Shown in pieces: positions 33,541-44,076 of a stretch of DNA of 64,000 nucleotides. The position numbers and the translations under genes were made by a program. The stretch spans positions 2,976,001 to 3,040,000 of the forward strand of contig JAYJMM010000102.1 in assembly GCA_037349105.1 (NCBI GenBank). The letters run 5' to 3'. The number at the start of each line of letters is the position of its first letter. Position 1 is the stretch's first letter. The notes under the pieces are model-generated. The model did not search any database. It had not been told where the DNA came from and saw nothing but the letters and a program-made list of their open reading frames with translations. Source of the stretch: Limnomonas spitsbergensis. Its lineage: Eukaryota; Chlorophyta; Chlorophyceae; Chlamydomonadales.

Positions 33541-33825
33541 CTGTGGAAAATTTGAACATTGAAGACAAGCAGTGGGCTGGTGGGCAGATGAGGTCACAGT
33601 GGTGGACAGATGAGGTCACAGTGGTGGGCAGATGAGGTCACAGTGGTGGGCTAGTGAGGTCACAGTGGTGGTCTGGTGAGGTCACCGTGGTGGTCTGGTG
33701 AGGTCGCAGTGGTGGGTTGGCAAGGTGGCAGTGGTGGGTTGGCAAGGTGGGCTGGTGGGTTGGCAAGGTCACAGTGGTGGCTGATGGGTTGGCGAGGTCA
33801 CAGTGGTGGGCTGATGGTAAGCCAA
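33541..33825 (+). repeat. Tandem gaggtcacagtggtgg repeat after the HSP70-like stop
   Basis: About 12 units of 19-22 bp (gatgaggtcacagtggtggg, with ctggt or ttggcaaggt variants) lie in the presumed 3' untranslated region, 140 bp after the stop. A TGTAA follows at 33963. Confidence 0.8.
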
Positions 33826-34978
33826 TGCATATTGCTATTTTGTTTCGTTGTATGTCAACCTACAGCAATCGGACCTGATCAGTCAGGAGGGGTCATATGC
33901 GGGCTCAGGGCAATCGTCCCTGTGGAAATACTAAGATTTCCTGCAATCCAGTATCAGCCCAGTGTAATGCTTGCTTGTGCAGGAGCAAATGGCTGTGCCT
34001 GGGGTCGTGCCCCTCGTTGTGAGACTACAGAATAATTTAGCTATCGCGGGTAACCAGGGGAGACATCATGCTAAAGTATGTAAGGGCAGCAGTCTCATCT
34101 GTTTGCGCATGCATGAGCATATCAATTCCGGTTTTCTGTACCTTTCTTAGACACCGGCTGTTGAGCAGGGCTGTGGACTTCATAGTAAGACAAATTTACA
34201 GCGCTGTTGTACGCACTGGAAAGTATGTGTGGGGGCGTGTGAGGCCTGTCGGGGTAGACAATTCAAATTGTTTTGGCGCGCTGTTCTAGAGTCATCAGTC
34301 CTACTCTTGTCTTGCTCTTTGTAAATGTGTTTCTTTGTGTGTTCTTTCTTGTTAAATGCTCATGATCGCGTGAGCATTGAACATGCTCCGTGTGTCTGTT
34401 GGCGCCTCACTAGCTGTAACTATGATCAATGGTGTCCCCTCCGCTGTTGTTTCTTCCAACTTGACATTGGCGCAGAAGGGGAATGGTGATTCCAATCCCT
34501 ATGGAAACACTGTCTATGGCAGTCAAGAGGATATCCCGTAACTTCACGTAGAGTGACTTTATTTAAGCAGGGCCCAGAGGTGTAACGATCTTAACATTAA
34601 GTGACTGGCAGCTTGGTGGAGGTCCACTAGTGTAAGGAAGTTTAGGCCCCAATCGGCCTCAAGGAGGTATCATTGACGTATAGAAATGACACTGTTGGGA
34701 AGTGTCCCTCATACTGGCTGCAACAAATGCATTTGCACAGTTCGTTTTCCCTAAGACTGGAACAGTTTAGAACGGTGCATACCCGCTGAGCCATTCAGGC
34801 TGAAGCAGTACATGGGGCACTCTCCTAGGGGATTTAGGCTCTTTAGAGTAGCTGATTGGCTTGCGTCTCTGGTATTGCACATCTTCCTCGTTTATCATGG
34901 CATGGGCACAACATTTTGACATAGCTGGCCTTGACAGGTTTGTGTGAACATTTTGTTGCACCAGTTCAATAGTTTAAT
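33826..34978. other. Intergenic
   Basis: No gene recognised. A truncated LINE-type 3' end (aagcagggcccagaggtgtaac) lies at 34563-34584, with agtgact on both sides as a weak duplication candidate. Otherwise I see nothing. Confidence 0.35.
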
Positions 34979-34993
34979 ACTTGAGCTGTAATG

Positions 34994-35379
34994 GGAGTTG
35001 GAGGCGACCCTTGACGGCCACCTCAGTTTGTAGCTATAATGGTTTCCGGGAGAGATTTGCATGGGAATTCTAGCTCTCCAACTTGTCTTGGCCTTTACCG
35101 ACGGTATCGCTTGGGACAGGTGCCTGCTTTTTGGTTGAGCAATAATTTCCTGTCCTTCTTTTCTCCTTTCCCCCCCTTTCTGACAGTGGGACGCCCACGC
35201 GGCCGAGTCTTTTGAGCATGGCCCAGACGTCTTCAGCTTCCGGTAGTTGGATTGGGGATTAGGACTTGTTGTTTTGTTTTTAGGGGGTCTCTTTCCTCTC
35301 TCTCTTTAGTTTCCAACCTTGCTGTTGAGCGCCGACGCGGCCGAGCTTTGCAGCATGGCCCAGTGGTGTAACGTCATTG
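34994..35379 (+). mobile_element. 386-bp composite LINE-type insertion
   Basis: Perfect 15-bp target-site duplications, acttgagctgtaatg, lie at 34979-34993 and 35380-35394. The element contains the conserved terminal region twice: gacgcccacgcggccgagtc and gcatggcccagacgtc at 35190-35232, and gcgccgacgcggccgagctt through gtggtgtaacgtcattg at the true 3' end. It is either a dimeric element or an insertion that read through one terminus to the next. Confidence 0.85.
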
Positions 35380-35394
35380 ACTTGAGCTGTAATG

Positions 35395-36136
35395 TGACAC
35401 ATCAGGACGATGTCGACAAATGCATGTTTCAGGGCACTTATTAAGATCCAAGTGGGGCAGTGGCTTGACAGAGACAAGGCGGGTATATACATTGTATTCT
35501 GTGTTCAAGGGCCCACTGGATTCTCTCTGTGCTCAATAAATCCGGCACCAATTAAACCACACTACCGTACGGTACTGGACGTCGCCTGCATTAAAATCCT
35601 GTCATAACCGAAAATAAAGTTGAAGACCCTACACACCCCCATATTTCTAGAACAGTACACTCTCCCAGGGGCCTACATACCTCACTTGTGCAGGTTTAAG
35701 TGCATGTTCAAGGGCGGGTTATGTACGACTCCAGCGACCCCAGATCAGAGCTGCAAGCCCTGCCTCCATGACTCCATGGAGCCTGAATCCCCTATGAGAC
35801 CATCCCTCTCCCCCGTAACCCTCCTCTGGTGCCCGTACCACTCCAGTGGAGCCACATGTCTCCCCACGGGCGGTCACACCTCATCCCACACATTTCGTTT
35901 GGCGCCCGCGCCTCCCAACCCTTAAGTTATGCGCCCGCGCGGCCGAGCCTTTTTGAGCAGGGCCCAGAGGTGTGACGTCATTAACACAATTATGTTTGCA
36001 GACTACAATTTACAATGCTGAATCTTGCTGTCAGCAGGTCGCTAATTGGGAGGCAGGGAGTTCCTGGGATGCAGATTAATCACTACGATGTGATGCGATG
36101 CAGCGTGATCTCCAAATCGGTTTCAGCCTCAGCCTG
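35395..36136. other. Intergenic, PAF-AH 3' flank
   Basis: A further LINE-type 3' end lies at about 35886-35981 (cccaacccttaagttatgcg, then ggccgagcctttttgagcag and gaggtgtgacgtcatt). No matching upstream duplication was found for it. On the minus strand TGTAA at 36014-36010 is a plausible polyadenylation signal, about 120 bp beyond the acetylhydrolase stop. Confidence 0.45.
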
Positions 36137-39100
36137 CTACATTGCTTTGATCTTGAGGAAGTGCAGGTCAGCTCCCAGAATCTCCCTATATGCCCGATCG
36201 TGACCAGGTGTCAGTGGAAATGGCTTGCCCACTACAGCAGCAGCAGCAGTAGCAGCAGCAGCAGCAGCTGTCCTGCCAGGGGCCGCCACCCGCATTGGCA
36301 GATGATCTGCCAGGAAGCGTCGAGCGGTGGCACATGTGATTTGCATTGCCCGCTTGTGGCACATGTCTGCGTTGGTGCTCTTGTACATCTGAAGAGCAGG
36401 CGGCGGGGAGAGGTGGGCAAATGAAAAACTGTGTATGTGTGTGTGTGTCATGAACGTTGAACCTCTGGGCCCTGCTCAAAAGGCTCGGTCGCGTTGGCGC
36501 CCAACTGTTTCGCTATAGGGTGGGGTGGGGAAGAAATGAGTAAGTAAGGAAGACAAAGGGGGAAGGTGAAGGGACAGGCAACGTAATGTGTGTGTTGTGT
36601 TGTGTGTGTGGACATCAGAGCAGTAGCTGCTCGTCCTGCACACCCCGCACGCCTTTTGGCGCCCCTAGCATTCTTATGCCCCTTTTGGCGCCCCACGCCC
36701 ACACGGCTTTTGGCGCCCCTAGGAAAGCAACCAATGGTCCCAACCGTCCCAACCTGAACCCCAAACGCCTACCCCAACCTGGGGGGGCATTGCTGGTGAT
36801 CAATCCAGCCCCGTGTGACAGAAAGAAAATAAGCAAGTGGACGTGGGAGTTAAGGGAACACAACAGCTGGATCCCAGGCCACATCTGAACTTGAGAATAC
36901 CACAAAAACTCGACAATCAAATCCAGTGTCAACAAGGAAAGAAGGCATCCAATCATCCAAGTGAAAGCGCAGCCATTGCTCTGCCTCCCACCCCCACATT
37001 GCCTACACGCACCACAGGGACTCTAGTAAGGATCGAAACAAAAGCGCAGCCTTCACACGTCTTACCCACCCCCCTCTCTGTGAGATTGGGCTGCTATGCC
37101 ACTACGAGAAAAGGGCAGTCGAGTTGGAAGGGGAGCGGCAATTTCGATTTTGTCCCCGTACCTTCTCCTGCAATGTGGATCGCCTTCCCACCCCCCCCCT
37201 GCCTCCACGCACCATCCTGAATAGTGGCTCTAGCAAGGATCCAAACAGTAGGCCAATGTCGTTAAAGGAGTGGTGCGTTGAGTTTGTGGGAACGATAAGC
37301 AGCGCGCCGGCACCCTGAGACCTGCACACCAACACAGGCAGGGAACGTGCACTTGAACAAGCACCCTGAGACCTGCACACCAACACAGGCAGGGAACGTG
37401 CACTTGAACAAGCACCCTGAGACCTGCACACCAACACAGGCAGGGAACATGCACTTGAACAAGCACCCTGAGACCTGCACACCAACACAGGCAGGGAACG
37501 TGCACTTGAACAAGCACCCTGAGACCTGCACACCAACACAGGCAGGGAACATGCACTTGAACAAGCACCCTGAGACCTGCACACCAACACAGGCAGGGAA
37601 CATGCACTTGAACAAGCACCAACATTTATGAGTCAAGTGTTCAGGTTTTAGTATGAATGTCCATTCCCTGTACCCACAGGCAGGAACTGAGCACATCATC
37701 GCACCACTAAATATTTTAGGTCGCTGAATTGTAGCTCCATCTGCACTTCAGGTACATTGCAGTTTTAATATGGCTTATGGCTGTGGGGGGCTATTGCATG
37801 ATCAAGGGCTATAGACCAGGCATAGTCAGGTCCCTATCGGCCAAGTAGGGGCCGCCCAGCGGCCTGCGTAAGGCATTGTCTCTTTCTCCCCTCCCCTCCC
37901 CTCCCCCTCCCTCCCTGTCCCCAGCATGCCTCACCGTGCCGCCTCCATCACTTGGTCCTGCTTCTCCTCATTGCACCGCATCTTGCCGGTCGACACGTCG
38001 CGCGTGTTCCATTGATGACTGCCCAGCGCCAGCAGCGGGCTCGCCGTCAGCCAGCCAGTCAGCGCGGGGCTCTCAGGCGGAAGTGCGTCCCTTTACGGTG
38101 CAGAAACGGGGGGCATTAGTTGAGGTAGCGGGCTCGCCGTCAGCCAGCCAGTCAGCGCGGGGCTCTCAGGCGGAAGTGCGTCCCTTTACGGTGCAGAGAC
38201 GGGGGGCATTAGTTGAGGTAGCAGAGAGGTAAGCCGGGACAAGGGAGAGGTATGACCTGATGGGGCCAGACTGCAACAGAGGTTCAGTCATATCTCGGTC
38301 TGAACCCTGAACCCGAAACCCTTCACCCTAAACTAGGCGCACAGGCCCACTGGGCAGCCTCAGCTCTGAACTTCCAACTACAGGCTATTTTCGTGTTCAT
38401 GGAATGTGGAGGGGGCTGCGTAAAAATACACTCCCTCCCGCTCCCGCTTGCGCCCCAACAGCGTTTCCTTTTTCTCGTGACACAGGCACACAGCTACATG
38501 TCAGCTACACTCCGGCCTCTGGCCAGACCCGGTTGTGGCCAGTCAAACTGCCTTGGGCACCAGTGGTAGGCCGATCCTGGTTTGTTCTCAATCGGGCCTC
38601 TGGCGGCCACGGGGCAGCCTGCCGAGGGTAGATTCGTAGCCGGAATAAAAAACAAACACTGCGCCCCAACCTGCTCACCACCACGGGTCCATAGCCACAC
38701 CGCACTTGAACGCAGGGTCCGACGCGGCTGCCAGCGCGGCGGTGGCCCCGCCGTAACTGTGGCCCATGGCTGCTACCCGTGTCAGGTCCAGGCGGCCCTT
38801 GAAGAGGCTGGAGAGGCCATCCCCCTTGGAGCAACCACTCATCCACAGGTGTGGGTCGGGGCGGCCTGACAGGGGAACAGAGGCCCGCAAGGGGACAACA
38901 GCTTTCAGAGGGGCGCAACCAGTGCTGTGCAGATTACTGTCCTTACGGTGGCTACATTGCGTAGCTGGGTTTCAGTCACCGCAATTCCAAGGCAACTTCA
39001 GCTGCATTTACCAGTAGGGGACATTAATTACTAACACGATTTCTGTATTACGGCGCAAGTGTGCAGCACTGGCGCAATGCTTGGTTCAGGGCTGATAATG

Positions 39101-42100
39101 GTGTCATGCAGCGCAAGTCAATGACATAACACCTCCGGGTCCTGCTTAAAAGGCTCGGCGTGCAGCGCAAGTGATCTGCACCTGGTAAGCTCACGTGGTC
39201 ACACGCCCCTGTGGGGTATAGGTTGCAGGGCAGAGCAGGGCAGGGCATAGGTTGCACAGCTCGCAGGGCAGGGCAGCCCAGCTCCAAATTTCCCAGCCAC
39301 CATTTAAAATTCACTTTGGAAGTTTAAATAAAACAACTGGTAGTCCAGTAACACCACTTATTTGACGGCACTGTATACCGCGTCTTTGAACCCAACACAA
39401 AGACAAGTACTCCATGGTAGCGAAATCCAGCTCAACCTGCGCCATATCGTACCATATTTTTCGTACTATGGAAGCTTGACAGTGCAATCAGGCTAAACCT
39501 GTGCTGTATTGTGCCATATCTTGCCGTATTGTGCCATATGCCCATATCTTGCTGTTTTGTGCCATATCTTGCAATTTTTGTGCTACCTTGCAATACTCGC
39601 CTCACCTTGGTTAAGCTGGCTGAGGACGCGCAGCGCCGTCTGCAACTCTGTGACGCGCCATTCAGTACGTTTGTACTGCAGGACAGAGGTGTGTGTGTGG
39701 AGGGAAACAGATGAGGCAACAACACATGTATGAACAGGGGTGGTGTGTGTGAGTTTTGAGTGAATGTCGACACTTCAAAAAAGGCCCTCCGATGGCGCAA
39801 CGGCACCAGCAGCAGATACAGCATCAGGCAGGTGAGGCCAATGCCTGCACCTGGGACTGCATTCCCCAGCTGCAGCCACCACACCCCAACCGCCTCCTCT
39901 GTCAAATGTCCCTACAGCCACTCGCAAATTGAATCATTAAAGAACACTATAATCACCCACAGGATACTTCCTGCACCGAGCCCTATAAACCAGCGCCAGA
40001 TCCCTTGGGCCTAGTTTAGGGTTCAGTGTATAGGGTTAAGGGATTGGAAAACCCTGAAACCTTAAACCCTTAACCCTATATCACTCACCCACATGATGCT
40101 TTCCGCGCCGAGCCCTCTGAACCAGCGCCAGGTCCCTAGGGCCTGCCGCACTGTCTCCCTCTGCCACGCGGTCCATGTGAGGCCTGGCCCCGCCATTTGC
40201 GCTATGCTCGCAGATCCATCTGCATGCTCCACCGCCACCACCACGAAGCCCTGGGGGAGCGAGATCCAGAAACAAACTTGGGCTTGACACCGTCGCGGGT
40301 GAATAAATTGGAATCCTTGCAGTTTATTCACCTGCCCTAGGTGCCCGAGCAACCTCAGTTTCCACCAAGGGGGAAGAAGTGTAACAAGCGGGGTGGAAGG
40401 TTCACCGCAATAGGTGTAAATTGGCCAAAGGATTCCTGGAGGGTGTCTTTGTTATCGTGGAGCCAATTCAACCAGAGGATATCAACCAGAGGGAAAGTCA
40501 TCAGCTTACTCATACCCTGCCACAGAGGCTCCCTAGGTGCGCCAGGCCAACGAGTGCGAAGCTGGCCTCGCTACTGGGTCAGGGCCGTCGTGGATATGAA
40601 CAAGTGGCCTATGCAAGCACCCAAAATCCATTTATGAAAGCTGTAGGCAGCGCAAACAAATTCCGGAACTTTGGTGTGGACAAGGAAATAAACAAGACAT
40701 AAAGTGTGGAGTAGGGCAGGCTGCTGCTCACACCTTCACCAGGCACTGAGGGATACAAAAGAGCGTTATGGTTTATCATTTTCAAGTCGAGGGTGTCAGG
40801 GTTAAGGGTTCGGGTAAAGGCTATTGTCAGGGTTGTGAGTAACGTGGTTGTGGCCCACTTGCCTGTGAGGCAAGCTCCACGCAGATGCTGGAGTACGTGT
40901 TGCGCTGGCCAGCGAGGCTGTGGAGGCAGGTGGCGGGGCAGCGGTCAGGAGGAGAGCCCTAGCCCAGTGAGGATCCGTGAGGAGCGCGGAGGGGCAGTAG
41001 GTAATGACAGCAGTGAACGCATCCTTCGGTAGCTTCAGGAAAAAGTAAGTAATGGTAGGGCGAGGGGGCCAGGCATGGCTGCGCTTGTATGTTTCGCTGA
41101 CCAGAGCTCACTCATCAAGTTATCAAAGCTCTGTGTGACCACAAAATGTACAAAGTGTAAAGAAGGAGACTCCCCAAAGCTTTTGGCAAACCAAAAAAGA
41201 GAAATCATACTGCTTGGGGGGGGGAGGGAAAAGAGGACTAATGCTTCGTGGTGCCTGTCAAATAAGCCAGACCTGAGCGTGTCTGAGGAGGAATATTGAA
41301 ACAGCCAAGAAAGTCAAGCCAGGAAATGAGAGGGGATACTCGAACAGCCAAGAACGACAAGTCAGGAGATGAGGGGGGAAATTCGAACAGACAAAAGATA
41401 GACAAAAGGCAAGGAAAAATACTGGTGGGAAGTGGGAACAGAAATACGTGGCACAGGCAAGGAGGGCAAAGAAAACTCACCGAAGCACCGAAGAAAGCCA
41501 TCAACATGGCGCTCCCGGACACCACCCAGGATTCAGTGGCTATGCTATGACACACTCATCCTGCTCACCCATGGGAAATGATTACCACAGGGAATAGCTC
41601 TCCGTCCGTGAAGGTTGAGTCAGAGCTGTCCTCTGCCCCCGTATTGGGCACCGGGGGCAGGCCTGCCACCGCTTGTGGCACTGGAGGCAGGCCCGCGTTC
41701 CAGTAACCCCAAATGCGGGCTGAGGACCCTGTCAGTGGCATGGGGCATTTGGGGAGGGGCAGATCATATCAGAGGAGTTGATGCTACTGCATCATTGTGC
41801 ATGGGCACATGAGTAGTTGAGTAAAGAAGTCGACATACTGCTGCTGATGCAGAGATAGGTACATGCTTGGCAGAAACCGTGTTGATAACCGCATCGTCAC
41901 CAGTGTATAGTTTCGTGTGGGCTACAGCACCTTCGAAAGGCCGCTGGGCGGCCTCCCATGGGCCGATGAGGGATAAACCTTGACCGGCTTGCAACGATGG
42001 TCCAGGAGACAGGGCTGGCAGCACCTGGTCATCCCGGCTGAAGAGTGTAGCTAAACTTGGGCTGGACCACCTTAAATAACTATTCATAACTCCATGCATG

Positions 42101-42698
42101 GCCTTCATGCGATCCAGATCCGCTGCTGAGCCTGCTATGCATGCATGTGGTTCTAATCAAGGGATCCCCTCGTTCATATGTGCCGCACCAAGGCACCAAG
42201 CAACCACCGTTAACACGTTCCGGAGCACGGCGTTGCGCCATCCGGTCTGGAAAATGAACGGGAAACACGCGTACGCATGTGCGGAATAGAGCGAGCCAGT
42301 CCACAGGATCGGCGTCCAGCTCCGCGAGGCGTCAGCACAGGGGTAGAACAACCGTCCAGCAAGGTGCTGCAATCGGCATGTGCAAACACAAACATAAATT
42401 TAAAGTGGATACTGGAGATCATGCTGCGTATACGGCCCAATGAAGCTACCTTATCGGGTGCGAGCTCTCCTGGGCCCGCGTACAAGCCAAGGTCTCGCAC
42501 GCCAACCTTGTAGGGCCCAGTGGGCAGGTAGGGATTGATGATCATCGCTGGGGAGAGCTGGCGAAGCTGTGGCTTGCGGAATATCCTCCCGGAGCTCTTC
42601 CTGCCTCTGTGATGTCGCCCGCGCCCGCGCCCGCGCACGTGGCCAAAATTCCTCCGTCCACACTTTCTCGTGATCCCACGATGAAGGAAGGTTTTCAT
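36137..42698 (-). CDS. Platelet-activating-factor acetylhydrolase (group VII PLA2-like), 10 exons
   Basis: Exons 5'-3': 42698-42450, 42366-42189, 41719-41569, 40917-40863, 40250-40089, 39675-39606, 38865-38679, 38090-37935, 37321-37213 and 36388-36137. Phases agree throughout, giving 522 residues from ATG to TGA. The family hydrolyses the sn-2 acetyl or short oxidised acyl chain of phospholipids. Family blocks in order: [47 protein letters not shown] then [21 protein letters not shown] (323-328, nucleophile Ser325), CGVAMDPWW (Asp348), WNTRDV and NSTHHSFND (His419, aligning with the catalytic His). The triad is therefore complete. The N-terminal ~50 residues are Arg/His-rich ([15 protein letters not shown]) with no clear signal peptide. 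Exon 4 uses a GC donor (cag/gcaagt). The exon 2-3 junction (cttg/gtgcgg) is the least certain. A poly-Ala stretch from a GCT repeat lies in the last exon. Confidence 0.88.
36241..36270 (+). repeat. (CAG)n run inside the last PAF-AH exon
   Basis: Near-perfect cagcagcagcagtagcagcag repeat within the final coding exon. On the minus strand it encodes about ten alanines with one Thr, shortly before the C-terminus. Length variation here would change protein length without a frameshift. Confidence 0.8.
36453..36580 (-). mobile_element. LINE-type 3'-end copy in PAF-AH last intron
   Basis: Minus-orientation terminal sequence (catgaacgttgaacctctgg, then gccctgctcaaaaggctcgg and gttggcgcccaactgtttcg) with the purine-rich complement of the T-rich tract. 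It sits between two (gt)n runs, tgtatgtgtgtgtgtgt and taatgtgtgtgttgtgttgt, which may be the duplicated target. Confidence 0.6.
37313..37626 (-). repeat. Six-fold array of PAF-AH exon 9 acceptor plus exon start
   Basis: Exon 9 starts at 37321 (minus: gttggtgtgcag/gtctcagggtgc). The plus strand repeats gcaccctgagacctgcacac then caacacaggcagggaacgtgcacttgaaca six times at about 50-bp spacing, nearly identical. Each unit has the acceptor and the first ~12 exonic bases. Only the 37321 copy leads into the full exon. Confidence 0.9.
38035..38220 (-). repeat. Two-fold 93-bp duplication over PAF-AH exon 8 acceptor
   Basis: 38035-38127 and 38128-38220 are near-identical (gcgggctcgccgtcagccag, then cggaagtgcgtccctttacg and ggggggcattagttgaggta). 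The unit spans the intron end, acceptor and about 55 bp of exon 8 (exon from 38090). Because 93 is a multiple of three, using the outer acceptor would keep the frame for part of the unit but would hit intronic sequence. Confidence 0.85.
38484..38665 (+). repeat. Dispersed repeat family B copy in PAF-AH intron 7
   Basis: cagctacatgtcagctacac, then ggtaggccgatcctggtttg, gcggccacggggcagcctgc and the terminal gccggaataaaaaacaaacactg match the other copies. It is oriented opposite to the host gene. Confidence 0.6.
39119..39160 (-). mobile_element. 42-bp LINE-type insertion in PAF-AH intron 6
   Basis: caatgacataacacctccgg then gtcctgcttaaaaggctcggcg, reverse complement of the LINE 3' end. Perfect 12-bp duplications tgcagcgcaagt flank it at 39107-39118 and 39161-39172. 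It is the shortest copy with a complete footprint. Confidence 0.85.
39945..40094 (-). repeat. Duplicated exon-5 donor of PAF-AH and telomere-like inverted repeat
   Basis: The exon-5 end plus donor (minus: ctggcgctggttcagagggc, then atgtgg/gtgagtg, ending at 40089) recurs at 39955-40010 (ctggcgctggtttatagggc, then ctgtgggtgat). Between them is a perfect 14-bp inverted repeat, tatagggttaaggg (40029-40042) and cccttaaccctata (40067-40080), built of telomere-like GGGTTAA motifs. Confidence 0.75.
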
Positions 42699-43860
42699 CG
42701 CCTACCCAGCTACATGGCCTACCCAGCTCGCTCGTACTATACCCAGTTCGTTCATAGTTAAAAATTAGATCTGAAAACGACGCAATTACTTTGAAGTACT
42801 ATAAACATTCAACCGGATGCAGTGTAGAATATCGATGCCATCTGTCGTCGGGCAGGTCTTCCTGATAGCCCTGTGGACATGCGGAGCACTAGCGCAACAA
42901 GATACGTGCAAAGACGGGACGAAGGGACAGTGCAAGTAGGAACTCAATGATGTCGCTTCGCTGCAGCTTCGTGACCTGAGCATGAGGTATCCACCCTCTG
43001 ACACAAACAAATATCTATGACAGTAACTGCATCTGCTGCTGCTACAAGGGAGCCGTACCCACGTACGAGCCTGTAGGATGCGAATGCAAGGTAAACTTTA
43101 AGCAAGGGGATGGCAGGTTCTTAAATGGCTGTCGCCCCATGCTCCGAGGCCTGTGCACACACATGATGGAATTGTCGACCGCCCGCTGAGCTGGCGCTTC
43201 ACCCTCCTTGCATGCAAAGTAGTCATGCACATGTGTTAGTGTGTCTGATGCACTGTTAGTGCATTTAAGGTCCCTACAGCCCGCAAGGTACAGGGTTGGC
43301 CAGCCTGCTTGGCTGCATGACGAAATTTGGACTGCTCAGCTAGCCCTGCGCAGCTTTTAGTGTGCGCCAGGTCATCTTAGGCAAGCCGTTGTGAGGACAC
43401 CACTGGGGCGATGGGGACCAGACTTGGACAGACCTTCCGCCGGTGGCTCAAGCAGCAGGGTTTCTGCAGCAGGAGCCAATGGGCCTCCGTGTAGCTTCAG
43501 TGCGGCACCTTTAACTAAACCGCAGCTCTCATCAAACTCGTTCCATCGATAAGGTCATGCCACATCAGCTTTGCGATGCTCATCTTTAGTTCAGCATCCC
43601 ATCCTTGAAGCATAAGTACCCTGTCCGTAGCCATGGAGCTCGCTCTAGATTTCTTCCGTCCCTTTGCCCTACTAATTGGCTCACATACCGATATGCTGCA
43701 TTCGCTATGCACTTCTGAGAGCACTATATAAACAAAATAATATCGAAGCATCGCTCACCCCCTTCGCCAATCCACCCCATCATGCAGGCACGGGGCGCCC
43801 GCCTCTCAGCGCCCATTCAAACCACCATGCAAAGCATGGTGCCCATTATTCCCAACCCTT
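42699..43860. other. Upstream of PAF-AH, nothing recognised
   Basis: No gene is recognised. Two copies of cccatcatgcaggcacgg-like sequence (43776 and 43868) resemble the acceptor-duplication pattern seen elsewhere. Confidence 0.3.
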
Positions 43861-44076
43861 ATGCACCACATCATGCAGGCACGGTTCGGTGCCTCTTTCT
43901 ACGTCATGGTGGCCATCGCTGCCGCCACCTTCGTGTTTGGACTCGTCACGAGCTTCTACTTCACCGGGAACCCCTCAAGGATGCAAGGCTGCTTCTCGCC
44001 CTTCCCTGACTGGGCTCCGGAAATGACTCAGCATGAGGCACGTTCGGCTGCGTACGTACTCCCGGCAGTGCAATGA
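43861..44076 (+). other. Possible terminal exon with one membrane span
   Basis: An open frame after the acceptor-like catcatgcag encodes RFGASFYVMVAIAAATFVFG followed by LVTSFYFTG, a convincing hydrophobic span, then a polar tail ending PAVQ and a stop at 44074. No other exon or family was found. It may be the last exon of an unidentified gene or chance. Confidence 0.25.

Noticed and set aside
37313..37626. CRISPR-like array of 50-bp units
   Set aside because: The units are identical throughout without unique spacers, and they coincide with a eukaryotic splice acceptor.
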